Source: Onchocerca volvulus
Taxonomy: Eukaryota > Nematoda > Chromadorea > Rhabditida > Onchocercidae
Length of the DNA: 64,000 nucleotides
Direction: 5' to 3'
Assembly: GCA_000499405.2 (NCBI GenBank)
Contig: HG738138.1
Location: 21,057,753 to 21,121,752 of the forward strand
Shown: piece by piece, positions 41,001 to 53,870 of the stretch
How the letters are laid out: each line of letters starts with the position of its first letter
Numbering within the stretch: the first letter of the stretch is position 1
Program-made: the position numbers and the translations under genes
The notes under the pieces: model-generated
What the model saw: the letters and a program-made list of their open reading frames with translations, nothing else
What the model was told of the DNA's origin: nothing
Databases searched by the model: none

Positions 41001-41510
41001 TCTCAATTAATTATAATTTGTTCTCAATTTCAACCTTTACAAGTTCAACGACAGCATTCCGAGCTCGATCCTCACTACGACACAACATGTACACCTTGGC
41101 TCCACGGATATTTAACTCTCGTACAATCTGCTTTCCTATGCCAGAATTACAGCCTGTTACAACTGCTACTAAACCTTTAGCCGTAATGCGTTCTTTGAAT
41201 TGAGTGCCTTTGAAATAAATTCTAAACAAGAGGAATTAAATAACATAATATCACAAAGAGCAGAAATGTAAAAGTAAGACTCAGACAGAATATTTCAAAG
41301 TTTAGACTTGAAACAATCAGAAATTATAGTGAAGAAACATTCGTCAGACACAGTGAAGCCATATACATATAATTTCCTTCCAGATTTAAACATTTTTTGA
41401 TCTAAAATAAGTTGATCAAATAAAAGATACCTAAGTGCAATCACTATGGCAATAATAAAAATCCATCTACAGTCGAATATATTCAACGACTCTATAAATA
41501 CAGCCTCCAT
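38051..41510 (-). CDS. short-chain dehydrogenase/reductase, retinol-dehydrogenase type
   Basis: Complete eight-exon gene, 332 aa, phases all consistent: 41510-41431, 41221-41035, 40716-40626, 40294-40187, 39412-39237, 39153-38999, 38631-38536 and 38156-38051 (stop TAA). Residues about 15-30 are a signal-anchor helix ([10 protein letters not shown]), so the enzyme should be bound to a membrane, probably ER. The classical SDR Rossmann core follows: cofactor loop TGCNSGIG (49-56), [15 protein letters not shown] (125-132), catalytic Ser180 (INVSALAHF), Tyr207 and Lys211 (SYSKSK), then CHPG. Arg in CRSEDRA at the end of beta-2 suits NADP(H), as in RDH11-14, which reduce retinal and other aldehydes or ketones. 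Substrate here cannot be fixed from sequence. The C-terminal part ([16 protein letters not shown]) is typical of the RDH/WWOX-like branch. It lies downstream of the GALNT7-type gene on the same strand. Confidence 0.92.
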
Positions 41511-43109
41511 TCAATAAAAACTATCAAATTCCGACACTTCGAAAAAACCTGCAAAACATAGGAATCTTAGAAATGAACAAAGAGGAAGAATCAAGTTAGG
41601 ATAGAAAATTAGTCATATCATTGTCCCAAATTCAAACAAGAGAGTAAAGAATGAAATCGAAGTGCAGAAACAATTCTCAAGAAATTTAAGAATTTCATGA
41701 AACGAATTAAAATAAAGCAGGCGTATGTTGAATTGATTTTTAAGTATTTCGGTAAACGCAAACAGATTCATTTATGTAGACGTTTAGTATTAATGACCTA
41801 AAAACTTCGCATTTTTAATAGGTTTAACAAGTATTCAGAATAACGGGATTCATCTCTATTTTAACTTCATCTAATTCGAACATCCAAATATTAAAAACAA
41901 GCAGGAAAGAAAACTTGACAAACACTTTTAGAAAGGAATCAAAAAAATGGTCTGCATAAAAAATAATATGTAATTAGCGGATGACCTGGGGTGCTTTTTC
42001 AGCGTCTTTTCTAAAAAATCAGACTTGGATAGAAGCAATAGATAAGTCAGCTGAATGCCGTTATTTATCAACAGTTTAATCGTGCAATCACAAAAAACCC
42101 AACCATTTATGGAAATCGATGTTTAGTATATAAATAATCTAAAAAATACCACATAACTCGATAAAATTTCACATAAAAGAACAAAATTTGCAAATATGTC
42201 GAGTAATTTTTTATTTAACTCTTGACTGAGATTACTGTAATTTGTTTTCACTTTGCTTCGTATCTTTTTATTTTGTTTTTCTTTCGGCACAAAAGACATC
42301 ATAATTTTATCTCTTTCACAATTAACCGTCAATGTTATGAAAAAGATTTCTGAAGATTAAAAAATTCTTACGGGCGAAAATTCAATTACTTCCTATAGAT
42401 TCAAAGTTATCGAGAAAATAGTAGACTATACTCGGAATCTATTCTAAATCAATAACCGTAATAAATAATAAATTGAATCATGGCAGTACTTTTGACATAA
42501 AGCACTTAGTAATAGGGAAAAAGTACGGAATCTTCAATTGAACTGCAACATTTCTAAAGTGTATTATTAATATTACTGAAAACAACGAAAACAGAATACT
42601 GTAAAATAGACAAGAAAAGGCACCGAGTAAGGTTTCTCAGAAGTTGCTTGTCAAATCGACTGTCAGCCGAGAAACTAATTTTTCTGAACTTCTTAAGCTA
42701 AATGAAAGAAAAATCAATGTTTTACAGATGATCTTAGTAAAAATTGAGCGATAAGTGCAAAAATAGTAGTTTAAAATATATTGCTTTACGAATTCGAACT
42801 CAATCAATGAAGTTCATAGGACGAATATTGGAAAATATTGCTTTTTTCGAAAGAAAACAATAAATTCCTACAATTATCTCCTATAACAATCCAGACGTTT
42901 AATGACAGATAGAATAATAGAGAAATTTCTCAACAGATGCACATAAACCAACCGAAAAGATAAGAAATATTCATATTGAAAAAAAAAAAATGAATTCTTT
43001 TTTAGAACGAATTCAATTTGTCAATGCGCAAAAAATTCCTCGAAAAGTCGTATGATATATTGATTGTGAACAAAAGTACAAGCAGTTCTTGTAAAGATCA
43101 ATCACATGA
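41511..43109. other. intergenic between GALNT7-type and SDR genes
   Basis: About 1.6 kb between the stop of the GalNAc-transferase and the start of the dehydrogenase, same strand. A TTTTGCAG at about 41570 may be the leader acceptor of the dehydrogenase. No exon with protein-like content seen; a 69-codon frame at 42123-42332 is taken as chance. Confidence 0.45.
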
Positions 43110-46100
43110 TCAATCGATATATATTTCTCGCCATTTCCACTTCTGCCACTGATTTTCCGAATCACATTTTTCCATTGATAATTTAGCACTAGATGTAGAT
43201 TTAGCTGCTGTCAAGCACAAGTCACTGATCATTATTTGTTCACTTTTCTACAAATACAAAACTTTTGCAACTGTTGGAAATATTAAACTAGAAAATGAAT
43301 ATAGGTATTGACAGCGAATCCTCAACGAAGAAAGAATATTATTCTACCGCTAGTGAATATTGAAAAAAAAAAAAAAAAGCCCACTTCATCGTAAGTAAAG
43401 GGTCCATCAACTGTTCCTTTCACGCAATGTTTCGTAATTAAATTTCCATCCATGGGAACTATACACCATTCTCCTTGTGTTAACTGCCCTTTCTTGTTCA
43501 ATTTAATCAACTTGAAAAAAGAAATCTTTGATTATATTAGTAATGAGAATAAACTAAATAAAAAAATCAATATCAGGCTTTCATTATTCTACAACATTAG
43601 TTGAAAGAAAAACAATACACGCGTTCTAGAAAACTGCACACCTCACCAATTTTAACACTGAAACATCGGTGAAATAAAAAAATTAAAACTTTCATTCTTT
43701 TTACCTGATTTCCACCATAACCATGACATAAAGTTGCACCAACAATGCCTGGTACAGATCGGCCCATCGTGTCAATACATTTTCCTAAATACTGCAGATA
43801 AATAATCAGCAAGTTCCATTTTTCATACTTCAATCTTATAAAGCTGCATTAAAATTAAATTTGAAATATTACTATGCGCCTCAAATGATAATCGTCAATG
43901 TTGATGAAAAGAGCATGAGCAAAATTTCAAAAAATGTCGATATATGCAAATATAAGAAATCTGGTTAAAAAGAGGAATAAAACTGTAAAACTCATCGAAA
44001 ACTACTTGTAAACATGCTTAAATACAGTTTTCCATATTGAGCAATAAAAATAATGAAAAAAAAAAAAAAAGAAATACGAGCTAAGCGGAAGTACCCGTAG
44101 CAAGATTTTTCGCTTCACCCCAAACGTGATTTTCCGGTGGAAGGGGATAAGATATAATAACATCGTAAGCAACTTTTTCCATATACCTTAAATTTTTGAA
44201 ACTGTACAACGGAAATGAAAAAAATCCAAAATCTCATCATTTAATAGTGATCATCAGACACATACTTAGTGCCACTTTCGTAGCCGTTAACTATAAACAT
44301 TGAGAAACAGCGCCAAAGTGAGGTAAATTCTAAATTTTTAGAAACTTACCATTTAAATGATTTACATTTCAGGCTTTTCCTAAGTTCGAGTTGTGAACTT
44401 ATGTTGCCCGGCAAGCGATGTTTTGCTGATGGCTCTCGGATATAATAATACTTATCATATTCATCCATCCATGTTTTTATAACACGAAGCATATTCTGAA
44501 ACTTTTTTAATGCAAATTCAAAAGAGAGATCAGTATTAGCGCTTTGAAACAAAAAGCTTTTTTTGAATGAGTAATTACAGTTGAAATAACTGGCTTTCCG
44601 GAGAGTTTTCCAAAACCATAAGGCATATGTGATCGGTACACATGGCCAACATGCGAACATGGAACAAACAAAATTCCGCCTCCGCATTGCCAAATCTGCA
44701 ATTTCAATATATTAATCTGAAAAAGAAATGAAAAGCCATAACCAAAACTAGATAGTACTTTAATTCAGGAATGGCAAAATAAATTATGCGTCTATCATGA
44801 TTCAAAAAAAAAAACTAACTTTGAAAGAAAGTTCATACTGTTCGCCTCCCCATATTTGCAATCCAGGATCATAAAAACCTAGTTCTTCAAACCATTTTTT
44901 ATTAATAGCAAATAAGCCTCCTGCATGAGTTGGAGACCTGAAGAATTATAAAAATAAAGAAAATTTGTAAAGAAAAATGAATAATCTTAAAGCTAGTAAA
45001 GCGAAACTTCATGAGAGAAATCATGACCTGAATGGTTCACTACTATATTTTCTTCGCCTCAATTCTTGCGCCGATATCTCAGTTTCTTTGTATAAAAGTC
45101 CCCATTCGAATATACCACTGTAATGAAGAGATTTTGGAAATTAAAATACCTGCATCAAATATTGAACTGAATAAAAGTGAAGAAATTTAATCACCGATAA
45201 TGCCTATCCACTGAACTATAAACTATCCGATAAGACCAATCGTCTTTGTCAATACCATCTATTACTGGTACCGTCATAATTTTTCTGAAAACGAAATCAT
45301 TTAACAGCCGAAAGGAATTCCAGAGCTTTCGATGAAAGATTCAAAAAATATTTCTAACCAAAAATATACCACACAACAAACCGCTTAAATTTAGATGTTC
45401 TGCATAGCAGAACGAACAAAGAAAATGATCTGGAAGTATGAATTACTAATCATAAAAACTAAGCCATACTGTGTATATCGATCATAGGAAAAAAAAAGAA
45501 AAGAAATATAGAATGATTTGGTATTTCTTTACTTTCTTTACCGAATAATAATCACAATAAAAAACTGATCAATAAAATCCATTTTCTATATTAGCAATAC
45601 AGCTTCAAACTATTTTGGGATTGCATCATTATTTTAATTATTGTGACAATCACAAATCCGACTTACTTATTCTGACGTATTGGTGCCAAAAGAGGAGGTA
45701 ACCAATTAATGTTTACCTCACAGTGAGCATCTAAAAATATAACTACATCGCCAACTGCTTCCTTCGCTCCTATACTCCGCGTGCGAATAAGTCCTTCACG
45801 TTCAGCATTCCTGATTAATTTTACTTTTCCATTGAATTGCTTTAGATAAACATCCAATCGATCTTTTAAATGCTCTGGAAAATGCAGAATTTATTTCATA
45901 AGTCTTAATCATTTGGTTTAGCACCATGCGCACTACTTTTTGATTACTTCTGAATATTCATCAAATACAGTGAAAATCGTTTGTAAATTGAAGATAATTT
46001 TTAATAAAATTTAAAGTAGTTGAATTATAATTTCAGTAAATAAGCAAGCTAAGTCTCGAATTAAAAACTTCATGAGAGCAGCATGATTATTGGTAATAAA

Positions 46101-48148
46101 TAAAATCTTTGTGTTGTAAGCGTTCAGCCTTCCAAGATTTTAGATGAAACAATTGCACTTACAAGGCTTAAATCAAGATTTCATGGGACAGGATTGCAGA
46201 GATCAAAAAAAAAAAAAAAAAATTTATTTAATGATGGAATTAATCAAGAATTTTCGCTTAGTGCTCTGAGAGGCCTATGAGAGGAATAATGTATGGAACT
46301 TAAAAAATTCCATCTATAGGAAAGTGATAAGAAAACAGGAATCCAGAAAACGGATCATGAGGAAAAATATATTAGAACCGATTAACTAATATCGATGACT
46401 TACGACATAGTACTAATAAAATAAAGCTATGCAGAACTAATTTAATTCACAATAGTATTTAGAAGTAATTGAAAAAAGCATGCATAGAATGGATTCTACA
46501 ATTTAGTGAAGGACAAAACTGCAAGATGGGGAAAAAAGTGGTCATAGTAAATGACAGCAGATTGCGCAGTACGAGTAACAATGTATTTTGTTGACATATT
46601 TTATCTGAATGTATTAATTATCTATAAAAACATGAAGCTTATTTACATACAATACCAAGTTTCAAACTTTTCTGGAAAGTTCATATTTTTACAAAATATT
46701 TTTTGGACTAACAATACTCTTAGCAATAAATATTAAACGGAATGCACCTTTGTCACTAAAATCATCAACCATGATAATTTCTCTAATCAGCTGTGGCGGC
46801 GAACGTAGCAAAACAGAATGAACGGTGCGTAGCAGTGGTGTCCAGCCTTCGTTATGAAAGGCAATGACAATACTTGCAGTAGGTAAATCTTCCGGGTAAT
46901 GCCAGTATTTGCATCTAATAAAAAAAATAGTAACTATGATGTTTTGTTTATATTTTGAATGGGTTATGCCCACTAATCAAAAAACTTAGTAATAAGTGAC
47001 AAGACTTGAATATGCTTCTGAATAACTAAAGAAAATCAAAAATTTTTGCAAAGATAAAAGTTTCAAATATACTATATTTCATTCTAATACATCGACAAGT
47101 CATTACTGTAATACTTACTCATCCATCCTTACATCTGGAATACTTCGATTTAAGGAAATCATGTCGCTCACGTAAGTGTTAAAACCATATTCTCTCATCG
47201 CTTTTTTAACTTCTGGTAAAGTTTTATCTACAAGAACTGGTTCGCCCATTTCCCCTGAAAGTGAAACTTAAATAGACTGAAATAACCATATAGGAATTCA
47301 TTTTTCTCCATTTGAATTAAAACACAAACAGCGATTTTAGAATCTAATCTTCGAATCTGCAGAATGTCAAGACTTATTTGTTAGAAACAAATATAATAAT
47401 AATGGATTAAATTATTAAGTGAATACCATAATTTCCTGGTTGTGCCTGCATTTCTTTTGGTTCAAAATTCCCAATTTCACCCAATTTAAAGATTGTATCT
47501 GGATCCGAATCACCAGGCAATTCATCATCGTCATTCACATGTTTCTTTTGATTCTTGTTTTCCTCATTAATTTGTAACTCTCCATCAGCGTTCACCATTC
47601 TACTGAATTCCAAAAAATTTTTTTTTCAAACACCATCATAAGCGGTAGAAACAATATATTTTTCATACGCATAATGAAAAGAAAAGGCTTACCCTCTAGC
47701 AAATATACCTTTGTACATTCCGCGGTCATATTTTGCATGATCCTGAACAATTTCCTGTAACTTCAGAAAGCAGAATAGCAGTTTTAAGAGTACATGAATG
47801 AAAATGAATCACTTATAAGTAGCTAACATTATAATAAAATGAAGATTAAATACATTAAATTTTCTTTAATTGAATAAAACAAGATGAAGATGAAAAGTAT
47901 AAACATACCTGGGACTGATTTAAATTATAAGCAAGAGCAAAAACAAGCAGCAGAAAACATATTGTAAATAAGGACAACAAAGACGACCTGAAATCGAAAA
48001 ATCTACTTCAAAAATCCTGAAATCCAAAATCACCAAAAATTAATTTCAAGGAAACCAAACTCCTCAACCATACTGCGTATAATATTCTCGACAGAACACA
48101 TATCTTCTGACTTTTTCATCACGCTGGCTTGCTGAATGTCGCATCTCT
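43110..48148 (-). CDS. gly-7: polypeptide N-acetylgalactosaminyltransferase, GALNT7 type
   Basis: Sixteen exons, 627 aa, every junction in phase: 48144-48074, 47987-47909, 47754-47693, 47602-47427, 47254-47119, 46914-46748, 45874-45667, 45284-45195, 45117-45028, 44937-44820, 44695-44591, 44495-44350, 44186-44095, 43784-43705, 43510-43385, 43247-43110. A TTTTTCGCAG four bases before the ATG suggests trans-splicing. Type II Golgi layout: short cytosolic tail, membrane helix at residues 25-44, acidic stem, GT-A catalytic domain with [11 protein letters not shown], the metal-binding DAH (D279/H281), [11 protein letters not shown] (from 389) and [18 protein letters not shown], then a C-terminal ricin-type lectin domain ([23 protein letters not shown]). 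It transfers GalNAc from UDP-GalNAc to Ser/Thr. GALNT7 acts on peptides that already carry GalNAc; the segment [15 protein letters not shown] with YPLPPEN points to that subfamily, matched to GLY-7 of C. elegans by inference. Confidence 0.93.
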
Positions 48149-48805
48149 CTGCGAAAAATTCTGCTCTAATTAAGATGCCAAAATTACCAGAAAAATTAAA
48201 ACAATGGAATCAAAATCAAGCTAACCAATGTCTGAAGAAGCGCTGCAATTCAAACCACCGTCGTTTTATCGACATTGCACGCTAATCGGTTGGTCATTTA
48301 CAGATTAATTAGCAAAAAATGAAACGGATGAACCAGAGAATTCATTACATAATTTAATTCAGCATTATGTGAGAATCGCGATATCCCGAGTCAATTATTA
48401 TTCTTTCTTTCTTTGAATGAACTGGAAATTTATTTTTGAAACTACCGAAATCTGATGATGTACCAAATGCATGAATTCGATAAAAGAAAAATAAGTGTCC
48501 AAAAATACATACTGCTATATCAAACAGTCAGAAGATATGAAGAACAGGAATTATCCAGAGTATGATAACAGGAAAAAATATTTCTTGTACTAAATTAATT
48601 ATACTTATAAAATTTCGTATACAAATCCGTAATGCACATAGTAAATAGAATCTATCACAAAATGAACATCAATATTCTAGAAACTATTAAAAAGATGCAA
48701 AATAAAAAAGGGAGGAAAGTTCCTGGAATAATAGTTTCCGGTAGTAATGCAAATCCCAGTGATATTTACAACATCTCGTCTTAAAAATCGAAAAATTTTC
48801 AGATT

Positions 48806-49018
48806 TTAAATTTTGACATTATCGAACAAATCACCAAAATCATTATAAAAATCAGCATGTAATAACTGCAGTTGTTGCTTATCAAGTCGTGGATCCGCTA
48901 GACCGGAACTATCATCTAAATCCATCATATCTGCATTCTGCGAATCACTACCATCCAATGTGCAATAGCTGTTAGTGCTATTCTCTGCTAAGACAGTTAC
49001 ATTTTGAGAACCCGGCAT
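48806..49018 (-). CDS. COPS9: COP9 signalosome subunit 9 (CSNAP)-like acidic protein
   Basis: Single exon, 70 aa, ATG 49018 to TAA 48806. AACGCAG lies two bases before the ATG and an in-frame TGA lies just upstream, which supports this as a true start. The C-terminal 17 residues (LHADFYNDFGDLFDNVK) nearly match the tail of animal COPS9/CSNAP, whose core is HADFFNDFEDLFD, and the preceding MMDLDDSSGL resembles its acidic DLDE segment. CSNAP is the small ninth subunit of the COP9 signalosome; its aromatic C-terminal residues dock in the complex that removes NEDD8 from cullins. This protein is longer than the 57-aa human one through an extra N-terminal, Ser/Asn-rich part, and ends in NVKI in place of the acidic run. 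An alternative is that it is the last exon of the gene to its right: an in-phase exon exists at 49132-49090. Confidence 0.65.
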   Translation of the reverse strand: MPGSQNVTVLAENSTNSYCTLDGSDSQNADMMDLDDSSGLADPRLDKQQLQLLHADFYNDFGDLFDNVKI

Positions 49019-49089
49019 CCCTGCGTTGCTTCAGGAATTTCCGAAAATTTATCTAATAAAGAAATTTGCGTGCTTGGTACTACCAACAG

Positions 49090-49132
49090 CTCTACCAACC
49101 GAAACAGAATCAGTTCCGGAGTACTTCACTTG
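49090..49132 (-). other. possible exon upstream of the CSNAP-like frame
   Basis: After TTTTTTCCAG (ending 49133) the minus strand reads QVKYSGTDSVSVG and then meets a GGTAGA donor; the phase (1) fits the GG-ATG start of the CSNAP-like frame. Joined this way the protein would gain an N-terminal extension. The splice sites are plausible but there is no family support, so it is recorded as an option only. Confidence 0.2.
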
Positions 49133-50269
49133 CTGGAAAAAAGTGTTTGATGGGAAGGAATAAGAAAATTCAGTATCAATGGAGACAAAAAAAAATTTTT
49201 CAGACCATGCATTTTTGCCAAAACTCATACATTATCTCCAAAATCACTGGATAAGCACTAATTGCTTTGTTTAGAAAGGATTTGTTTGTCCCGAAGAAAC
49301 TACAAAAACTCTAGAGATGTTGAGTAAATATATAGGATAAAAGAGATTAGAATAGCAGAGAAACATCCATATTGCTAAAAAAAACAACTGCTCACCAAAA
49401 GACCAATTTGCAAAAAGTTTAGTTTCATTCTCAAAAAAAAAGAAAAAAAAAATCGCAAATATCATATAGCAAATATTATATATCTAACAGATACGTCTGA
49501 CATTGAAATGTGTATGGAAGAGAACAGCTTTATACCGAATTAATCATATGAATTCAAAACATGCAGATTATAAGCTTAGAAATCCCATCTAGTCTGTGGC
49601 AGCTAATTTTGACAATATTTCGACAATTTTTTTGACAATTTTGTACAGTTTCATATAAAATTCATTTTCAATTATTCTGATGGTGGAATTAAAACAAATC
49701 CATTTAGCATACAATGCTCGATCAAGAAAAAAAAAGAAAACTGATCAAATGTTTCAGTCCCTCTCATCAAAGAAATGAAAGAAATTATTAACAGAATTAA
49801 AGTTTCCAATCTCTTTCGCTAGTCGTTGGTATATTTTCTATTTTTTGTAATATTTGTGACTGCAGCTATCTTTTTTGCTTAGCGAAAGATTTACTAGACA
49901 GTTAGCGAACAAAAAATGCAACTAAAATACTACGTTTACTGAGAATACAAGTTTGAAGAAGTGTGTGCATTATAAGTCAAAATTCCGCCCTGGCAATCTT
50001 TTCAGTGACAGTTGAAGAGCGGCAAAGAAAAGAGATCGAAGCATAAGAAGGTAATGCTATCGATGAGAATTGAATACCATTAAATAAATGAAATCGAAGC
50101 GTAATGAGATAACTGGAAGAAACTGAAGCAGTTATAATTAGTGTGAAACATTATTTGAAATTTCCAAACCATTAAAATCCCAATTAGCAATAAATAAATC
50201 GCAATGAATATTAGTCAGTGATACTGATTGATTTTGATTATCGAGATAATCAAAAATCATAATGAAAGT

Positions 50270-51264
50270 TCATCCCTCTTTCTCTTGCCATGAAATAGTA
50301 TCAACTGTCACAATATCTGTCAGGAGCTCCAAAAAATCGATTGAACGCAGGAAAAGAACCCAAGAATTCTGAGTATAGATGAAAACCTGATAAAGAAGTT
50401 TAACTAAAGAAAAAAAAATCGAAAGATAACTGATAAACTCACTAGGTGAAGTGTTCATTAATCAGAAACATCAGCTGAAAATACTTTTTTATTTATCAGT
50501 TTTTTTCTCTAGACATGCTTCCGCTTCTGGAAACCATTGTTGCATATGAAAAATTATAAAACATTATTGTGATATAAATAAACTAGTTACAATTTATTTT
50601 TAATTCAGATCAATCTAGACTTAGATCAGTAAAAGAAGAGACTAAAATAAAACCTATAGAACATTGTAGATGAACATAAATGCACAGTGTCTCAACCTGC
50701 AAAAAAAAATATTTTTAAAACTGGAAAATCCTCCTGACATAAATATAAGCGGCAAATATTTTGCAGCCATATAAAATATTGATAATAACCATGATTGTTC
50801 TAAGAAACATCATGTGCTTTATTTTTTGATTTTGTAGTGTTTCAAAATGAACATTTCGTGAAAGTTCACTATTTTAGAATAACAGTATTCAAAATACCCG
50901 AAAAGATTCCTTTGAAAGCATAAAATTATCGTATTTTTTTTTTCCGAGCACCGCCAAGAACTGTTGGACAGTGGGCATAAAAATATACAATAAATATGCT
51001 TTCGCAAATTTTTTGGAAACAAATCTTCATCCGAGTGCTATGGGCATCATAACGTTTTTTTTTTTTTTTTTTTTTTAAAGAAGAGGCTTGGAACACTCAC
51101 CACTTGTGTGTATTCTTCATTTGGTTTCAAAAAAGGATCAGCATCCACAATTGCCGAATCAATTTCTGGAGAAAATATACCAAAATATTTGTTACTATTC
51201 AGTACCGTTATGTTTTTTTTTCCGGGCTGGTGCTTCTGAAAACAATGTAGAATGATCAGGAAAA
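50270..51264 (-). CDS. exons of an unrecognised gene (5'-incomplete)
   Basis: A well-formed exon at 51264 to about 51130 follows TTGTTTTCAG and reads KHQPGKKNITVLNSNKYFG, then IFSPEIDSAIVDADPFLKPN and EEYTQ, closing at a GTGGTGAGT donor. In phase 0 it can be joined to 50386-50270 (after TTTATCAG), which reads VFIYTQNSWVLFLRSIDFLE and on to a TGA at 50270. Upstream exons must exist because there is no ATG; none could be fixed in 51.3-53 kb. An acidic, Pro-containing first part and a hydrophobic helical second part are visible, with no family recognised. The first exon is more secure than the second. Confidence 0.35.
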
Positions 51265-51782
51265 TCACTAGCGTTCAATGTTTACCATCAAAATATAAAA
51301 AATACTTTATTTCAAGAATAACAATATGATGATCAGAAGGATCTATAACACAAAAAATATAATATGAAAACCAACGCAAGCTAAATGAAAGAGCAAGAAA
51401 TTTTTATCAAATACTATTTAAAGAAATAAAAGTCACAGTTCTCTTACTTTATAATAATTTTTATAACTAAATCTGGTATAATTTCTCGAAAAAATACGAA
51501 ATTACATAAAATTTAGTAATTATTACAGATAACAAAGATAAGAATATAAGTGAAAAAAACATTTCCCGTTTAAAAAATCAGTGTCCATCGAATCGCAGGA
51601 ACTATATCATTTCTAGGAATAATCTACTCATAAAAAAGAAAAGAGAAAAGAGAATTTTGAGTAATTTCGATATTCCTCTAAACAAATAATATTGACTGCA
51701 AACTAAACTACTTGGTGTTCTGTTATTACAAAAAAAAGTATACTTCACTAATATCTTATCATTTTATTTTTCATTTAATTCG

Positions 51783-51912
51783 TTAATTTCCTAAACAAGC
51801 CTACTGGATGCGATGCCATTTGTAATTCTCGATTAGCACTTGCATCTTGATTTCTTTGCTTCCATATAATCAGCCAAGAATACGAAAATGATATCAGATG
51901 TGATCATCCCAT
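51783..51912 (-). other. possible 3' exon, unassigned
   Basis: On the minus strand a stretch stays open and reads SYSWLIIWKQRNQDASANRE and LQMASHPVGLFRKLTN before a TAA at 51783. Codon use looks protein-like, but no acceptor with a fitting phase could be fixed. A similar coding-like fragment (TAECGKNMN.., EFEEQKQEM) lies at about 52431-52340 after TTATGTGCAG. They may belong to one unassembled minus-strand gene. Confidence 0.2.
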
Positions 51913-53870
51913 CTGCATGAAAATATATGAAACGCAATAGAATAATGTCTGCATGTATAGCTTCGCAAACCAAACTATGCAGAAGATTGTTGCTTTCATC
52001 TAAAGTTGAACTTCAATTTTCAAATCTGTTTTATGCATAAATGAATCTAGAAATACGATCCTTTTTTAATTTACGTAGAATACAAAAATCAAACGAACTG
52101 AAAATAAAATTAAAAACTTCCAAACATTGTCAGTGCGATAGGCAAAATTATGAAAATTGCTTAGCAGATTCTTGGACAGCAAAGAGAATAAGGAATCTGG
52201 TGTATGGGATGATTTTTAATTGATAATTCGAGATCATTTCTTCCTACGCATAAAACTTTCTGTTCAGCTTCAAACAAATACATTTTGTGTGATATAGAAT
52301 TTGCGATAAATATTTAAAAATTACATGCTAGTTAAGCTAATCGTTGATACAACATCTCTTGTTTTTGTTCTTCAAATTCCCGCGTCTTTTCGCTCCCGAT
52401 GTTCATATTTTTGCCGCATTCAGCTGTCACTGCACATAAAAGATATCTAAAATACCTTTTTAAAGTAAATTTAATTTTTTTGGTGACCAAAATTGCTGAT
52501 TCAAGGCATAAATTTAAAAGGAACGATTTAAGCGGAAGAAAATGGAATTTGATACGATACCAAAATTATGCCAATTATTTCAGCCTTACCTAATTTTGGA
52601 ATGAAATGAAGCGCTTGTAACCTTTGAGACGCAATCCTCAGACAACAGAACTCTCCATCTGAACAAAATTTTTTAGTTTTAAAAAGTCTGAAAAGTCATG
52701 TAACCAAATGAACGAAATTTTACAAAAACCGCTTTATTATACTAGTTGATATAGCCTTGAAATACGGAGGAAATTTTTTACTAAATCCAATTAAGTGTAG
52801 AAAATGTTAGGAAGTATTATGCTTGAGATTATATATTCGGCATTAAAAATTGTATCCGTAAAACGAGAAGGCAAGAATCTGACCAGTAATCTATGATCCG
52901 ATTTTGTGATTCAATGCTGCAATACAGCATCAGCAGAGTTGAAGTGAGAAATTTTTGAAAATGATGAGCGATTTCTGAATCAAGCATGGTAAATCAGATC
53001 CATCAGTAAATGGACAGATTTTTTTTTTTAATTTTAGCATGAACAGAACGATCATTTCTTAGCCATAAATCAGAAGCACGCAGAAGCCTTAGCTGCTTTA
53101 AACTGCCTCCCTTTATTCTTGTTACGAACGGAATATCTTTACAAAAAAATCAATTTAAAATTAAAAAGAATTTCCTGCATTTTCTGAGTATTTATCGGCA
53201 AATAAAATGGCTTTTCCTTGATATATATATATATATAACCAACAAATCTCAAAAATTTCTCAAAGAAATCTAAATCTCAATATTAATCATAAGTAATAAA
53301 AAAATAAAATTTGTTTTTGATCTAAATAAAATCATGTGTAATTACAACTGCAAAAAGTAAACCTTCTGTACAATTTCGGGATAAAATTTTACATGCTGGA
53401 GGAGTCGAACTAGGTACAATTTTTACTAGATCTAAACTGATAATCTGCGTAGACTCTAAGGCTACTCTTTCGCTACAACTATTACTATTGTATTCTGATC
53501 AACTAGACATAGACTTAGGCTTGGGCTTTTCTTTACACATATCAGAAAACTATAGCAATTAGCAAAATGTTCGAGTAAAACATTAGACGAATTTTTAAAA
53601 AAAAATGAAATCACCATTTAAAAAACTTTATACTAACCATTATCAGAACTGTCATAGCATGGTTCTTTTCTATAAACGAAAGTCTAAAATATTTCAAAAA
53701 CAGTTCTAGTTTCTAACTATACATTTCACTATTTACATTGGATTTGAAATGCCAAACCTAAAAATCCTCAACTATAGGACAAAAAAATCCCAAAACATTG
53801 TTTAGAAAATCGTTTTTGGAATCAGTGGAATTCCAAATCATTTGCAAAAGCATGAAAGCGAAGTTTTATT

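Noticed and set aside
53219..53238. (TA)n tract
   Set aside because: Ordinary microsatellite in AT-rich DNA; no functional claim.
53395..53475. tRNA-like sequence on the minus strand, with AGTTCGACTCC resembling a B box and TAGCCTTAGAGTCTA resembling an A box
   Set aside because: The T-stem and acceptor stem do not pair, and the segment is too AT-rich for a nuclear tRNA; at best a chance resemblance.
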